Of a DNA stretch of 64,000 bases, positions 47,869 to 58,975 are shown in pieces. The number at the start of each line of letters is the position of its first letter. Position 1 is the first letter of the stretch. Under the pieces are notes generated by a model, which had not been told where the DNA came from, searched no databases, and worked only from the letters and a program-made list of their open reading frames with translations. The stretch is from Adiantum capillus-veneris (lineage: Eukaryota; Streptophyta; Polypodiopsida; Polypodiales; Pteridaceae). Position numbers and translations under genes: made by a program. The stretch spans positions 135,752,420 through 135,816,419 of the forward strand of contig CM043964.1 in assembly GCA_014529385.2 (NCBI GenBank). The letters run 5' to 3'.

Positions 47869-48348
47869 CTACGTCATGAAGTACTTAAGACTTTGGTGAT
47901 CCGTTCGCAGAATGAAAGGAGTCCCCAATAAATAGTGCTTCCATGAGTCTAAGTCATGTAGAATTGTGTGAAGTTCCTTTTCATATATTCCTAGAGCTTG
48001 CTCAACACTGTTGAGCCTTCGACTTTCATAAGCTATGGCGTGCCCTTCTTGGAGCAAAAGAGCTCCAAGGCAATCACCACAAGCATCACATTGGACCTCA
48101 AATGGATTTGAGAGATTCGGTAGTGTAAGCACAGGTTGAGAGATAAGCTTTTCGAAAGCATTTTTCTCCTTGGCAGACCATGTGTACCTAATGTTTTTCT
48201 TTGTTAGGTCATGTAATGGTCCTGCTATTAGTGAGAACTTTTCTATGAAGCATCTATAGTATGCACACATACCTATAAAGCTTCTTAGTTCATGAAGATT
48301 CCTTGATTTAGGCCATCCTTTTATAACCTCTAATTCTGATGGATCCAT
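47869..48348 (-). pseudogene. Chromovirus RT thumb and RNase H (element 4)
   Basis: 160 residues. LRSFIGMCAYYRCFIEKFS is the RT-to-RNase H connection; RNase H shows QCDACGDCLGALLLQ (first Asp), YEKELHTILHDL (Glu) and RTDHQSLKYF (Asp). It continues the RT after a short broken stretch (48349-48473). Confidence 0.88.
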
Positions 48349-48473
48349 TTGAATGCCATCTTGAGAGATAATATGACCTAAATACTGAATCTCTTGTAAT
48401 AAAAATTCACTTTTTTCTTTCGATTAACATAAAGTTTATTCTCCCTTAGAACTTGAAATATTACTTAGAGGTG

Positions 48474-48926
48474 CTACTTGTGTTCGTCTAATGAATTAGA
48501 GTAGATGACGATATCATCAAAGAACACTCCAGTAAAGGTTCGGTGGGGCCTAAATACCTTCTCCATCAAGCGGTTGAATGTGGCTAGTGCATTGGTCGAG
48601 CCAAAAGGCATGACAATGTATACGTAAAGACCGAACGTAGTGAAAAATGCGGTCTTTACAATGTCTTGATCAACTATCCTTATTTGATGATAGCCACTTT
48701 TTAGGTCAATCCTACTGAAGTAGGTGGACCCTTGTAGCTTATCAAATAGGTCTTCTACCTGTGGAACGGGAAACCTATTCTTGATAGTGATCCTATTTAG
48801 TGCTCTATAGTCGACACACATACGATATGTGCCGTCTTTCTTTTGCACTAGTAACACAGGTGAGAAAAATGGAGATGAGCTAGGCCTAACCATGCCTTTC
48901 TCAACTAACTCATGCACTTGCCACAT
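48474..48926 (-). pseudogene. Chromovirus reverse transcriptase (element 4)
   Basis: 151 residues in one frame: SPVLLVQKKDGTYRMCVDYR, then KNRFPVPQVEDLFDKL, YFSRIDLKSGYHQIRI (first Asp) and the polymerase box VFFDDIVIYS (FFDD, usually FLDD). Contrast with the RT at 3191-4867, which is of a different Ty3 type (FMDGYDGYNQ). A stop follows directly after DEHK. Confidence 0.9.
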
Positions 48927-49050
48927 AATCTCCTCTTGTTGAGCTTGAGAAACTCTATAAGGAGGTTTATTAGGCGGTGAACTTCCTGGAAGAAGTTCAA
49001 TTGCATGGTCATCATTGCCTCATTTAGGAGGTAGCTCACAAGGGATGCCA

Positions 49051-49864
49051 TCAATAAAGACATCTTGAAACCCCTTGAGGAAAAATGTATAACTCTAATT
49101 CCTTGTGAGTGTGTTTATTGTTTTTTGTTAAAACATTAGATTCATTTTGAGAATCTTTAACAAAAATCATGTACACAAAAATAGAGCTCTTTATTGACTT
49201 ATTAAAAGCTTGTGTATGTACAATGGGTATGGTGTTACCCAACTCCTTAGCATCTATGTACATATCTTTTTCCCTGAACCTAAAGTAGATTCTTCTTTCA
49301 GGGAATTTAACATTGGCAGCCATGCGATCAGACCATGGTGCCCCTAGGATTACATCCTCATGTTTGAGAGGAGAGATTAAAAAGTCCTTTTTGTCCACAT
49401 GGCTTTGGATATGGAGACCCAATTTCCCGATGAAGGGAGTGACTGAAGCTTCTTGCCCCTTGAAAGCACCATCTGCGGGTAGGACATCTCCCATCTCATA
49501 AGCTTGTATGCCTAGCTTGGTGGCCAACTCTGTGGATATGAAATTGTGAGTAGAACCAGGGTAAAAGAGAATAAAATCATCATGTTCTCTTAACTTTCCC
49601 CAAGCATGGCATAGAGGAGATCCTTTGTGGTGAGTTTCCTCCTCTTGGATTTTGACCAGGAGGTTCATGGTGGGTGTTCTTTTGAGGACAAGCGCGGTAC
49701 GCATGCCCTTGCTTGCCCCACTTGAAACAACGGTTATCCTTGCGATAACCCTCAAGCTCTTCAGGAGAGAGTTTGTTTTTGCCTTTGTAAACTCCCTTTT
49801 CCTTAGCTTTGTTGGAATTGCCCTTAGGAGACTTTTGTACATTTGTCCTTCCCCTTAGGCTCAT
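49051..49864 (-). pseudogene. Chromovirus nucleocapsid and protease (element 4)
   Basis: Two overlapping frames. The knuckle reads CFKWGKQGHAYRAC, with Trp in place of the second Cys (element D keeps CFKCGEQGHGYRSC). The protease follows in the other frame, with FYPGSTHNFIS where element D has FDPGSTHNFIS, so the catalytic Asp is Tyr. Then DVILGAPWSDRMAANVKF. These changes would disable both functions. Confidence 0.85.
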
Positions 49865-50000
49865 TGGAACCCTTATTTTCTGTGGGATTAGAATTTCTCT
49901 TAGCCCCTATTTGGAAATTGATTCAAGAAGCCACCATAGTATGGTGTATAACCGCCAATGTGGTGCTAGCCTTTGGGAGTTGACATACTCCACCATTTCT

Positions 50001-51170
50001 TCAGTTAAGCCCGCAAAAAATTGTTGATTTTTCTCTCTGAAATCCAACTTTTTGAAGACAGTTGAGTTGTAGGTCCCAAAACTTGTCTACATATTTGTGA
50101 ATGGATTCATAGGGGGAGAGCTTCAAGCTTCGCCATTCGGTGAGTACTTTATATTTGGCATCGGTGGCCAAAAACTGCTTCATAATGGAAGCTCTTAAAT
50201 ATTTCCATGTTCATCGAGCTTCACCATTGGCCCGTACGCTAGACCACCATTGCCTGGCAGACTTTTGAAAGTGCATAGCTACATGGTGTAGCTTAGAGGA
50301 CTCCGTGAAGCCCTCTTCTCCAAACGGCACATCAAACTGTTGGATAAAGGCCAAGACTTTGTCAGTAGCACCAAAGGTTCCATCGTAGGTAAGGAAAGAG
50401 ACGCTCTTCCCTCCCTCTTTGAACTTCTTGAGCTTGGATGAACTCTTCCACATGGCATAGGATTTCCTATGGTGTCTTCTTTTTTATGGTTCAAAGGTTG
50501 GACCATCACTTTCTTCAGAAGATGAAGAATTTGAGGAAGATGGAGAAGAGGGTGACCTCTTTCTCGCCTTTTTCTTTCCTTGATCTTCTTTGTCTTCACC
50601 ATCACTTTCATAAGAGTAAGAGAATGAAGAAGATGGAGAAGAGGGTGTCCTCTTTCTTGCAATTTTCTTCTCTTGATTTTTGTCATCCCTCTTTGAGTTA
50701 TGGTGTGGAGAAGCATGCGATGGTCTTCTCCGTTTTAGAGGTGATGGAGAGCGTTTAGCCCGCCGTCTTTGTGAAGCCATCTTCACCGAGGTGGCAAGAG
50801 ACTCACTTCTTTCTCGTTCCTTCACTGGAGGCTCTTGAATTCTCCTTTGGAAAGGAGATGCATCATTAAGAAGAAAAATTTTGAGCCCTTCGTATGGATC
50901 CTCTTCTTCCTCCCGAATCAGAGAGAGGCCTCTTTTGGAAGTCTCACAAGGAGGCTTCCTAGGTACTCTCTCATCATGGTGGGGAGCTTGGAGAATCCCA
51001 TGAGCACGAAGCTGCCGTTGCACTTCACTTTGGAGGGATGGATTGCCCATAGCTTGTTGACGCCTAGAAACAAGATAGTTAACAAGCATAGGGGCATCAT
51101 TAGTAGCCTGCTCATTAGCAAAATCAAAGTTATTAACATTAATTTCACTCTCTTTACTATTGTCAGTCAT
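50001..51170 (-). pseudogene. Chromovirus gag (element 4)
   Basis: Starts at the ATG at 51170 (MTDNSKESEINVNNFDFANE). An unbroken N-terminal frame of 228 residues includes the whole Arg/Ser-rich region (RRRAKRSPSPLKRRRPSHAS, then KRTPSSPSSS and ARKRSPSSPSSSNSSSSEES). A frame change near 50484 leads to the capsid-like domain (50453-50211: FLTYDGTFGATDKVLAFIQQ) and a further segment (50183-50001: QFLATDAKYKVLTEWRSLKL). Best preserved gag of the family here. Confidence 0.88.
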
Positions 51171-51556
51171 TCTAAAAATTTTTAGGTGTACTTTGGCTCA
51201 AGCCCTAGTTGCTACTCCTCTTTACCCCTTCAGAAAAAGCACTCAAGCTACTATACCCATGGCTCAAATACCATTAATTGCAAGGAATAGAAGAGAGGGT
51301 TGCTCAACACCAAAACAACATTGGCTCCTGTCAAGATTCTAATAGCTCAATAGTGGTTAAGCCGTAGGCAAGCCCCGTAGGACTCCACTATTAAGACTAT
51401 AGCTCTCGACCATGATGCCCCGTTAACTGCACAAAGACAGGTGCATTGCAAGACTCAAAAATCCCTATTCTACTTACTCATATGCAATTAATAATACCAA
51501 CCATTTATAGCTAGCTTGAGGACCTCCCTTCTTGAGCAAGAAAAGAGAAACCTTGT

Positions 51557-51568
51557 GCTCTGATATCA
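51557..51568 (-). other. Primer-binding site, initiator tRNA-Met type (element 4)
   Basis: Minus strand TGATATCAGAGC, one change from TGGTATCAGAGC, adjoining LTR4. Confidence 0.8.
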
Positions 51569-51569
51569 A

Positions 51570-53103
51570 TCTAACATTTAATGGCCTAGTAGCTTGTGTG
51601 TAGCGGAAAATAGCATGAGAGTAGTGAGCATTTCATTAGAATAGATTCTTAATGAGAATAACAAGAGTGCTTGGGTGGAGAGAGCAACAAAAAGTATAAC
51701 ACCTAGCTAGATAGCATGAACAATACTTCAAAAGAGAGAGAAATTAAGCTATTGACAACAATTGAGGACCGGATTTATGGTTTCTCCAATCAAGAGAGAC
51801 ATTTTACAATACAATTCTTTGTGTTCTTCAATACTAGCTAGTGCGATGAAGATGGTAGCTTTAAGCACTAAGAAAAACACTTATCAAACACATCAATTCC
51901 CTCACGGTCTCAGACCCAAGACCTCACACACCTTCGAGATGGTGAGAGCTAGTGGGGTATGAGAGTAGATTAAGAGGAAGGAGTAGTCTTACGAGAAAGA
52001 TGTACATCTTGTCACATAATCACTCTTATTAGCATAGCTTATCTTAGTAATTAGCATGGTAGAGGAGATGAGCATGCATTGAATCTTGGCTCTTGGTTGG
52101 GTTTGCATCACAAAGCCAAGAGTTTTTGGTGTAGGCCTTCCTTCTCACAAGCTTGGAGTAGGTGATAAGCTTTCCATTAAAGCTTGAGAAGGAGAGAGAG
52201 AGTCTTCTTACTCCACACATAGACTAGTGTGAGTTTGTATGCAATAATGCCTTGAAAATCAGCCCCCTCTCTCTCTTGGTTTCCCCTCTTGCTATTTGCT
52301 CATGCTGCAACCCTATTGGACCTCCCCAAATGGAATTTCAAGAGCATAAGTGATAGCCTTCTGACATGTATCACACTTTTCCCTTTTGTGAGAGCTTTAG
52401 ATAATTAATTAATGCAACTAAACTCTCATTAGACCCCTTTGTCTCCTGGCCAATAGGAATCAGGCAAGCCATTGGACTACTGAATGCTCATTGGACCCTT
52501 TGGGAGACTGTCCAATAGTCTTCTAGAGAGCTTAATTCCTATTGGTTCTTTTATTAAGTGTTTGTAAATCAATTAAACTAGATTTACTCTAGCCTAATTC
52601 TCATTGGTCCACCCCCAAGGCCATCCAATAGGATTTGAGTACACTTTGTGGGCATCTGGGCTAGGGAGCTGACATGTGTCCCTCACTCCCTTTGTGTAAA
52701 GGTAGCTTGTATTTGTGTGTGTGAGTTTCTCTCTCATCCCCTACTTCTTGGGCTCGCCCCCTCCTATGTAGGACTTGAGAAGACTTTTTGGGACACACAC
52801 AAAGCATCCAATTTCCCCAAAGTTTGACCTTTGGACACAACCTTTGAATTTTGGAACCTTAGCATTTTGGAAGTCTTAATGGGCTGAACCTTAGGGTCTT
52901 TTAAGCCCATTGTTGCACATTGCTCTTTTGCAGATGGCCCCCCCCTTTGGACCCCTATTTTCCCTCCTTTGGATCCCTACTGTGGCCGGTCTGCCAGCTT
53001 AACCAATATTCTAGCGTTTTCTTCCCTGTCACTTCCCCATATTAAATGATTAGCTTAACATGAGAAAGTCATTTAGGAGAAATAGATGCTAGGTACTATG
53101 ACA
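51570..53103 (-). repeat. LTR4 (5' LTR of element 4)
   Basis: 1534 bp. Left terminus mutated (TCTAAC), right end TATGACA. It aligns with LTR1-3, with a deletion near 51770 that removes the GGAGCCGG block. Confidence 0.88.
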
Positions 53104-55272
53104 CATGTTCTTTCCCCTATAGGTGAAGTAGATTCTCCTCTCAAGGAACTTCATGTTGGCAGCCATGCAATCAAACCATGGCGCCCCTAGGATAGCATCC
53201 TCATGTTGGAGAGGAGAGATGAAAAATCCTTCTTTGTTGACATAGCTTTGGAAATGAAGCCTCAACTTCCCAATCAAGGGAGTAACAGAGGCTTGTTATC
53301 CCTTGAAAGCTAACAGCCGTTTCAATATCTCCCACCTCAAAAGATTGAATGCCCAACTTGGTGGCCAACTCCATTGATATGAAGTTGTGAGTAGAGCCAG
53401 GGTCAAACAAGATGAAGGCATCCTGCTCCCTTACCTTTCCCCAAGCATAGGAGAGAGATGATCCTTTGCAATGAGCATCCTCTTTCGGAGCTTCGATGGT
53501 GGAAGCCCTAGGAGTCTCATTGTGAGCATTTTTCTTAGGGCAAGAACGATAACCATGTCCTTGCTCCCCACACTTAAAACACTTATGGTCCTTGTGCAAA
53601 GCTTCAAGATCTTCATGAGAGAGTTTAATTTTACCTTTGTAAACTCCCTTCTCCTTGGACCTATTGTTGTTGTTGTTGTTATTGTTGTAGGAAGTGCCTT
53701 GGGAAAAATTTTGGGCATTGATTTTCCCCGTTGCATCATTTTTGTCTTTGTTTTCCATTGGCTTGGCATTCTGTCTAGCCCCTTGTTGGAAATTGATACA
53801 AGGAAGCAACCATGGTGTGGTGGATTACTTCGGTTATAGAACCAAGCCATTGGGAGTTGACATACTCGGGCATTTCTTCAGGTAATCCCGCACAAATTTT
53901 TTGCTTTTGCTCGACAAAGTATACGTTTTGGAAGACAGTAGCCTTGAGATGTAAACCCCAAATGTTGTCCACATATTTGTGAATAGACTCATGTGAGAGA
54001 AGCTTCAAACTTCACCATTCGGTAAGTACTTTGTCCTTTGCATCACTTGCAAGGAATTGCTTGATGACGGAAACTCGTAGAGTTTTCCATATGTTTGAGG
54101 CTTTACCGTTGCCACGAAGGCTAGCCCACCATTGACAAGCTAATTTCTAGAAGTGCATATCTAGATGGTGTAGCTTGGAGGACTGCATGAAGCCCTCGTC
54201 TCCAAAGGCCGCATGAAATTGTTGGATGAAGGCCAATACTTTGTTGGTGGCACCAAAGGTGCCATCATAGGTGAGAAAAGAGATACTCTTTGAGCTTTTG
54301 TTATCTTCGCCATGTAGGGTATGATCTGTGATGTCCTCTCCTCTTGTATTCTCTAGGAGAATAGCCATATATTTTGTCAGGAGAGGAGGAAGGTGAAGAA
54401 GAAGGAGAAGAGGGTGACCTTTTTTATGACCTTTTCTTCCTTTGTTTCCTCTCTTCTCTTTTGGAATGACAAGGAGAAGGACTATGTGTTGACCATTTCC
54501 TCATGGGAGGAGTTGGAGATCGCCTACACCGCCGTCTTTATGGAGCCACATCTTCAGAGGAACTTAGGGATTCATTACTTTCTTGTTCTTTGGATTCCTT
54601 CTCTCGTATGGGAGATAGTCTTCTTTTGGGGGTCTAATCAAGAGGCCTCCTTAGCTCTCTCTCCTCTTGGAGAGGAAGGAAAGTCCCATAAGCACGAAGT
54701 TGTTGAGTAACTTTGGCTTGCAAAGTAGGGTTGCCCATAGCTTGATGCGACCTAGTAACAAGATAATTGATAAACACGGGGGCATCATCATTAGCTTCTT
54801 CATGTGCAAAATCAGAGTTATTAATGTTCATTCTACTCTCTTGGTTATTGTCAGCCATGCTAATTATACTTATGTGTTTATTTAGTGTATTCTTTGGCAA
54901 CTCAAAACCTTAGTTGCTACTCCTCTTAGCTTTTGAAAATAAGCACTTTAGTATCTACACCCACGGCTTGAATTGGTTAATTATAGAGAGTAGTGGGGTG
55001 GGTCTAACATAGCAGAATTGTTGAGGGATAGCTCCTTTTGGACTTCTTTTGGCTCAATAATGGTAAAGCCGTAGAAAAGTCTAAAAAGACTTCATTATTA
55101 AGACCAAAGCTCTTGAGGTGTGCACCATATCCCACATAGTGGGCTCAACAAAACCAATAATGGATCCCAGTCCCACTTACCCTAATATAATTAAAAAAAT
55201 CAACCATTAATAGGCTACTTAAGGACCTCTCTTCTTTAGCAAGAAAAGAGAAACCAAATGCTCTGATACCGA
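53104..55272 (-). pseudogene. Element D gag, knuckle and protease (broken)
   Basis: Minus strand from the ATG at 54900 (MADNNQESRMNINNSDFAHE). Capsid-like pieces at 54368-54147 and 54008-53775, an intact CX2CX4HX4C knuckle (CFKCGEQGHGYRSC) and a protease with intact FDPGSTHNFIS (53809-53201). The next piece, ILGAPWFDCMAANMKF (53277-53089), is cut at 53104 by LTR4. The Arg/Ser-rich tract is mostly lost. A primer site (CGGTATCAGAGC, minus strand, 55260-55271) adjoins the right LTR. Confidence 0.85.
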
Positions 55273-55798
55273 TGTAATGGAAATGGCATATGAACTTTGA
55301 AAATAGCGGAATTAAGAGAATTAGAGTGAGCATTTTTGTGAGATTACTTTGAGAACTTGGAGAGTGATCTTAATTGATGGTAGAAACATAAACATAGTAC
55401 TTAATTAACTTGGCATAAACGATACTTTTGCAAGAGAGAGAGTATTAGAGAACATGACAAACACCTTCGAAGGTGGAGAGAGCTAGCGGGGAATGAGGGT
55501 TGGGAAGAGGAGGAAGAAACATTGCATAGGAAAAAGAAATATTTCCTCACTTATCATCACTCTTCTTGCTTAGCATAGCATAATAGCATATTAATGAAGA
55601 TGACGAAGATGGCAAGCTTAAACATTGAAGCATGGCTCTTGGTTGGATTTGCATTCCATAGCCAGAGTGTTGGTGTAGGCTCTCCACTTCTCAACAAACA
55701 TGGAGAAGGAGATGGAGCTCTTGTATTTTGCACTCCACACAATGAGAGAATGTGTGCGTGTGTGTGGGAGAGTATACCCCCCCTCTCATGCTTGGTCC

Positions 55799-55838
<40 letters not shown>

Positions 55839-56507
55839 TTATTTTATTATTTCATTTGAACATGTGTCCTCTTTTTCCTCTTTGAGATAAAGAACATAAT
55901 TATTTTATTTTATATATCTAAATTCTCATTGGACCCCTTTAAAACCTACAATAGCATTCAAACACATCATGAGGGCCACATGTGGAGGATCGTTTGAACA
56001 TGTGTCTTTTATACTCATTAAGTCATTTGGTTGAATTGAATACTTCAAAGACTTAGTCAATCAAGCATGACACGTTCATCTCTCTTGAGATTTATCTTTG
56101 AATTCAATACTTTAAGAATTTTAGTATTTTAAGCATGTGAGAAACACCTCAAGCTTTTGGGTAAAGTTCCCACTAACACTTTGCAAGCCAACAAGCACCT
56201 CGTGCTTGGGTAGGATTCCCACCTGAAGGTCAGTCCTAGCTTGCCTAAGGTCAACGGACTTTTGAACACTAAATTTTGGAGGTCTTTAATGAATCTAACC
56301 CTACAGTCTTCAAGCTCCATTAGGTAGCATTGCACTTTAACATACCATCTCTCATTTGGATCCCTTTTACGCTTGGCCCCGTGTTGAGACAGATCCATAA
56401 ACACAAGTCTATATTCTAACCCTTGTTCCTGTTTATTCTCCCACATTAAATGATTAGTTTAATATGAAAAAATCATTTGGTTTGGTTAGATATTAGATTT
56501 TATGACA
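55273..56507 (-). repeat. Right LTR (5' LTR) of element D, type B
   Basis: 1235 bp, TGTAATGG to TTATGACA. Contains a CT microsatellite (55801-55834). Ends where LARD-2 LTR sequence resumes. Confidence 0.88.
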
Positions 56508-56892
56508 TCCTGGGTCGAAAACGACTAGGTCAAAATTTCACTGCTATTAATAATTGCAATTTTTGCACTTGACCTAAAGTGGGATTTGAGACCATAAGCA
56601 TGTGTTCTTAAGTCTTATAAACATGTCCTAGAAGTTTCATTACGTTTGGATGTCATTTGATGTTGTAAGGAATGTGATTTGTTTGCTGATGAGCGATGGC
56701 TTTTGGTGATTTTAGTCACTTGAGTGTAGCTTGAGTTAGATGCGAGTTGTTTGTTGTTTTCCAAGAGATTGACAACCTCTTGTAGCCTCTATGCCTTAGT
56801 CGAGTCAGCTTCGTCCCATGGATTGACAATTTATCTGTGGTTCTCGCTACATCTGCAATAAGATACGAGTGAGGTTAGACACCTGTTCCACA
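56508..56892 (+). repeat. LARD-2 5' LTR, right half
   Basis: Continues the LTR begun at 39006: GTCGAAAACGACTAGGTCAAA matches the LARD-1 block next to the insertion point. It ends TTCCACA before the primer site. With the left half the LTR totals about 830 bp, similar to LARD-1. Confidence 0.75.
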
Positions 56893-56894
56893 TT

Positions 56895-56912
56895 TCGCAC
56901 CGCTGTCGGGGA
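56895..56912 (+). other. Primer-binding site, tRNA-Asp type (LARD-2)
   Basis: TCGCACCGCTGTCGGGGA, a diverged form of TGGCGCCGTTGCCGGGGA, two bases after the LTR end. Confidence 0.7.
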
Positions 56913-57561
56913 TGAATAGACCTAAACGAGGGAAAACACAAGTGTCTTGTGTAGTTGTCCATTAACTTCATCTAGGTTCACTTAGAGTTAAACTTTCTTT
57001 TAAAAACCGTATAGCTTAAGATTGTCGTCTTTTGTTGTGTAGAGGTAGCTTGGAAGTAAGTGTACTTGCTAAGTACCTTTTAGGATTTTTGGATTGTAGG
57101 ATTAGATTAAGATTTTGAGAATGATTGATGGACGAAACAAGTCTTAAGATCAAGGCTCAAAAAACCATAAAAAATAAGAAAAAAAGTGTTTGTGGACACT
57201 TTCCACAACCCCATAACCCAGGAGTAGGGTAAGTAGAATCCAAGGTGAGATTTCAATTCATTGCTTACTCCAAAGGAATCATCTGTGAGTTGTTTATGTG
57301 ACGTTGCAGAGTTTCAGGTCTACGGCTTGAAACAGCACCAAAAGATTGTCAATCGTTGAACCAGCTGGAGATTATACTCATAAAAGTTATATGAACGAGT
57401 GGGTAAGCTTAAGGATGCATTTGAGGTAAATTTCAAAATTTTGCAAAAACTCAGATTATTTACTTTTTCTTGATATTTTAGGCCAAATTAAGTTTTGACT
57501 TGACTCATAGGCTTAAAATAAATGATAAAAAAATTGTCCACTAGAAAACTTGAAAAAAGTT

Positions 57562-58975
57562 TTCATTTTAGGTCAAAAGTAAATAATCGTGATTATTTAC
57601 TTTTAGCTAAAAAATGATCAAGGTTCATACCAGAGACTCTATGCATGTGTACAAATATCTTTTGTGAAGGCTCATAGAGTTTGGATCATAAAGCAAACCA
57701 AAAAATTGACAAAAACTGAAACCTATACTGATTGTTGAGAAATTGTGTTTGACTTGGTAAATCTTGTTCAAATTCAGTGAAACTTGACTCAGAGGCTTAA
57801 AACATGTCACAAATAGACTCAGTATTGAAAAAGGTGCAAAAAATATTCATTTTAGGTCAAAAGTAAATAATCGTATTTTTTGCATCTGGCTCAAAGTGGA
57901 TCAAGGTTGATACCACAAACTTTATGAATGATTACAAACACCTTTTATGAAGGCTCATAATGTTTGGATCATAAAACAAACCAAAAACTTGGCAAAAACT
58001 GAAATCCGTACTAATTGCGAGAAATTGTGTCTGACTTGATGAATCTTGTTCAAATTAAGTTTTGACTTGACTCAAAGGCTTAAAACAGGTCATAAAAAGA
58101 CTGTCCAGTGAAAAATTGCCAAAAAGTGTTCATTTTAGGTCAAAAATAAATAATCATATTTTTTGCATTTGGCTCAAAATGGATCAAGGTTGATACCCAG
58201 ACTCTATGCATGATTACAAACATCTTTTGTGAAGGCTCATAGATTTTGAATCACAAAACACACCAAAAACTTGGTAAAAATTGAAATTCGTACTAATTGT
58301 CGAGAAATTGAGTCTGACTTGATGAATCTTGTTCAAATTAAGTTTTGACTTGACTCAAAGGCTTAAAAAAGGTCATAAAAAGATTGTCCAGTGAAAAAAT
58401 TGCAAAAAGTGTTCATTTTAGGTCAAAAATAAATAATCGTATTTTTTGCATTTGGCTCAAAATGGATCAAGGTTGATACCACAGACTCTATGCATGATTA
58501 CAAACATCTTTTGTGAAGGCTTATAGAGTTTGGAACACAAAACAGACCAAAAACTTGGCAAAAACTAAAATCAGTACTAATTGTCGAGAAATTATGTATG
58601 ACTTGATGAATCTTGTTCAAATTCAATAAAACTTGACTCAAAAGCTTAAAACATGTCACTAAAAGACGTATTGAAAAAAGTGCAAAAAATGTTCATTTTA
58701 CGTCAAAAGTAAATAATCGCATTTTTTGCATTTGGCTCATAATGGATCAAGGTTGATACCAGAGACTCTATGCATGATTGCAAACATCTCTTGTAAAGGA
58801 TCATAGAGTTTGGATTACAAAACAAGACAAAAACTTGGTAAAAACTAAAATCTGTATTGCATGTCGAGAAATTGTATCTGGCTTGGTAAATCTTGTTCAA
58901 ATTCAGTGAAACTTGACTCAGAGGCTTAGATTGAAGTATTAAACATGTGTATATGCTTAGCGAACCAAAAATATA
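57562..58975 (+). repeat. Tandem array, period about 283 bp, five units
   Basis: TTCATTTTA.GTCAAAA starts units at 57562, 57846, 58129, 58412 and 58692. Each unit repeats in order: AAGTAAATAATCG, GATCAAGGTT.ATACCA, GACTCTATGCATG, CTTTTGTGAAGGCTCATAGA, AAACTTGGCAAAAACT and CTTGTTCAAATT. Short open frames recur in each unit only because of the repeat. Confidence 0.93.
57575..57604. repeat. Perfect 30-bp palindrome
   Basis: AAAAGTAAATAATC, two bases, then its exact reverse complement. The same palindrome recurs at 58988-59017 (perfect) and 59559-59588 (one mismatch), and with decay near 59280. Confidence 0.95.

Larger units (their letters stand above)
46747..53103 (-). mobile_element. Element 4: chromovirus with nearly full gag-pol, left end lost
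   Basis: Minus strand: LTR4 (51570-53103), primer site, gag, protease, RT, RNase H, integrase, cut on the left by the CACTA end at 46746 inside the integrase C-terminus. The GPY module, chromodomain and 3' LTR are missing. It interrupts element D within its protease, since D sequence resumes at 53104. It is the only copy of this family in the window with all pol domains. Confidence 0.85.
39454..56507 (-). mobile_element. Element D: type-B chromovirus with nested insertions
   Basis: A left LTR piece (39454-40237) and a full right LTR (55273-56507) belong to one subfamily (type B). They lie in a LARD LTR whose two halves resume on either side. Possible target duplication TTTTG (39449-39453) versus TCCTG (56508-56512), identical only if two C-to-T changes are allowed. 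Element D's own interior survives at 53104-55272 (gag, knuckle, part of protease). The remainder is replaced or interrupted by CACTA DNA (40238-46746) and by element 4 (46747-53103). Confidence 0.75.

Noticed and set aside
57625-58900. Repeated 60-65 codon minus-strand open frames in the 283-bp array
   Set aside because: They recur only because the DNA repeats and lack starts, motifs or conservation of frame between all units.
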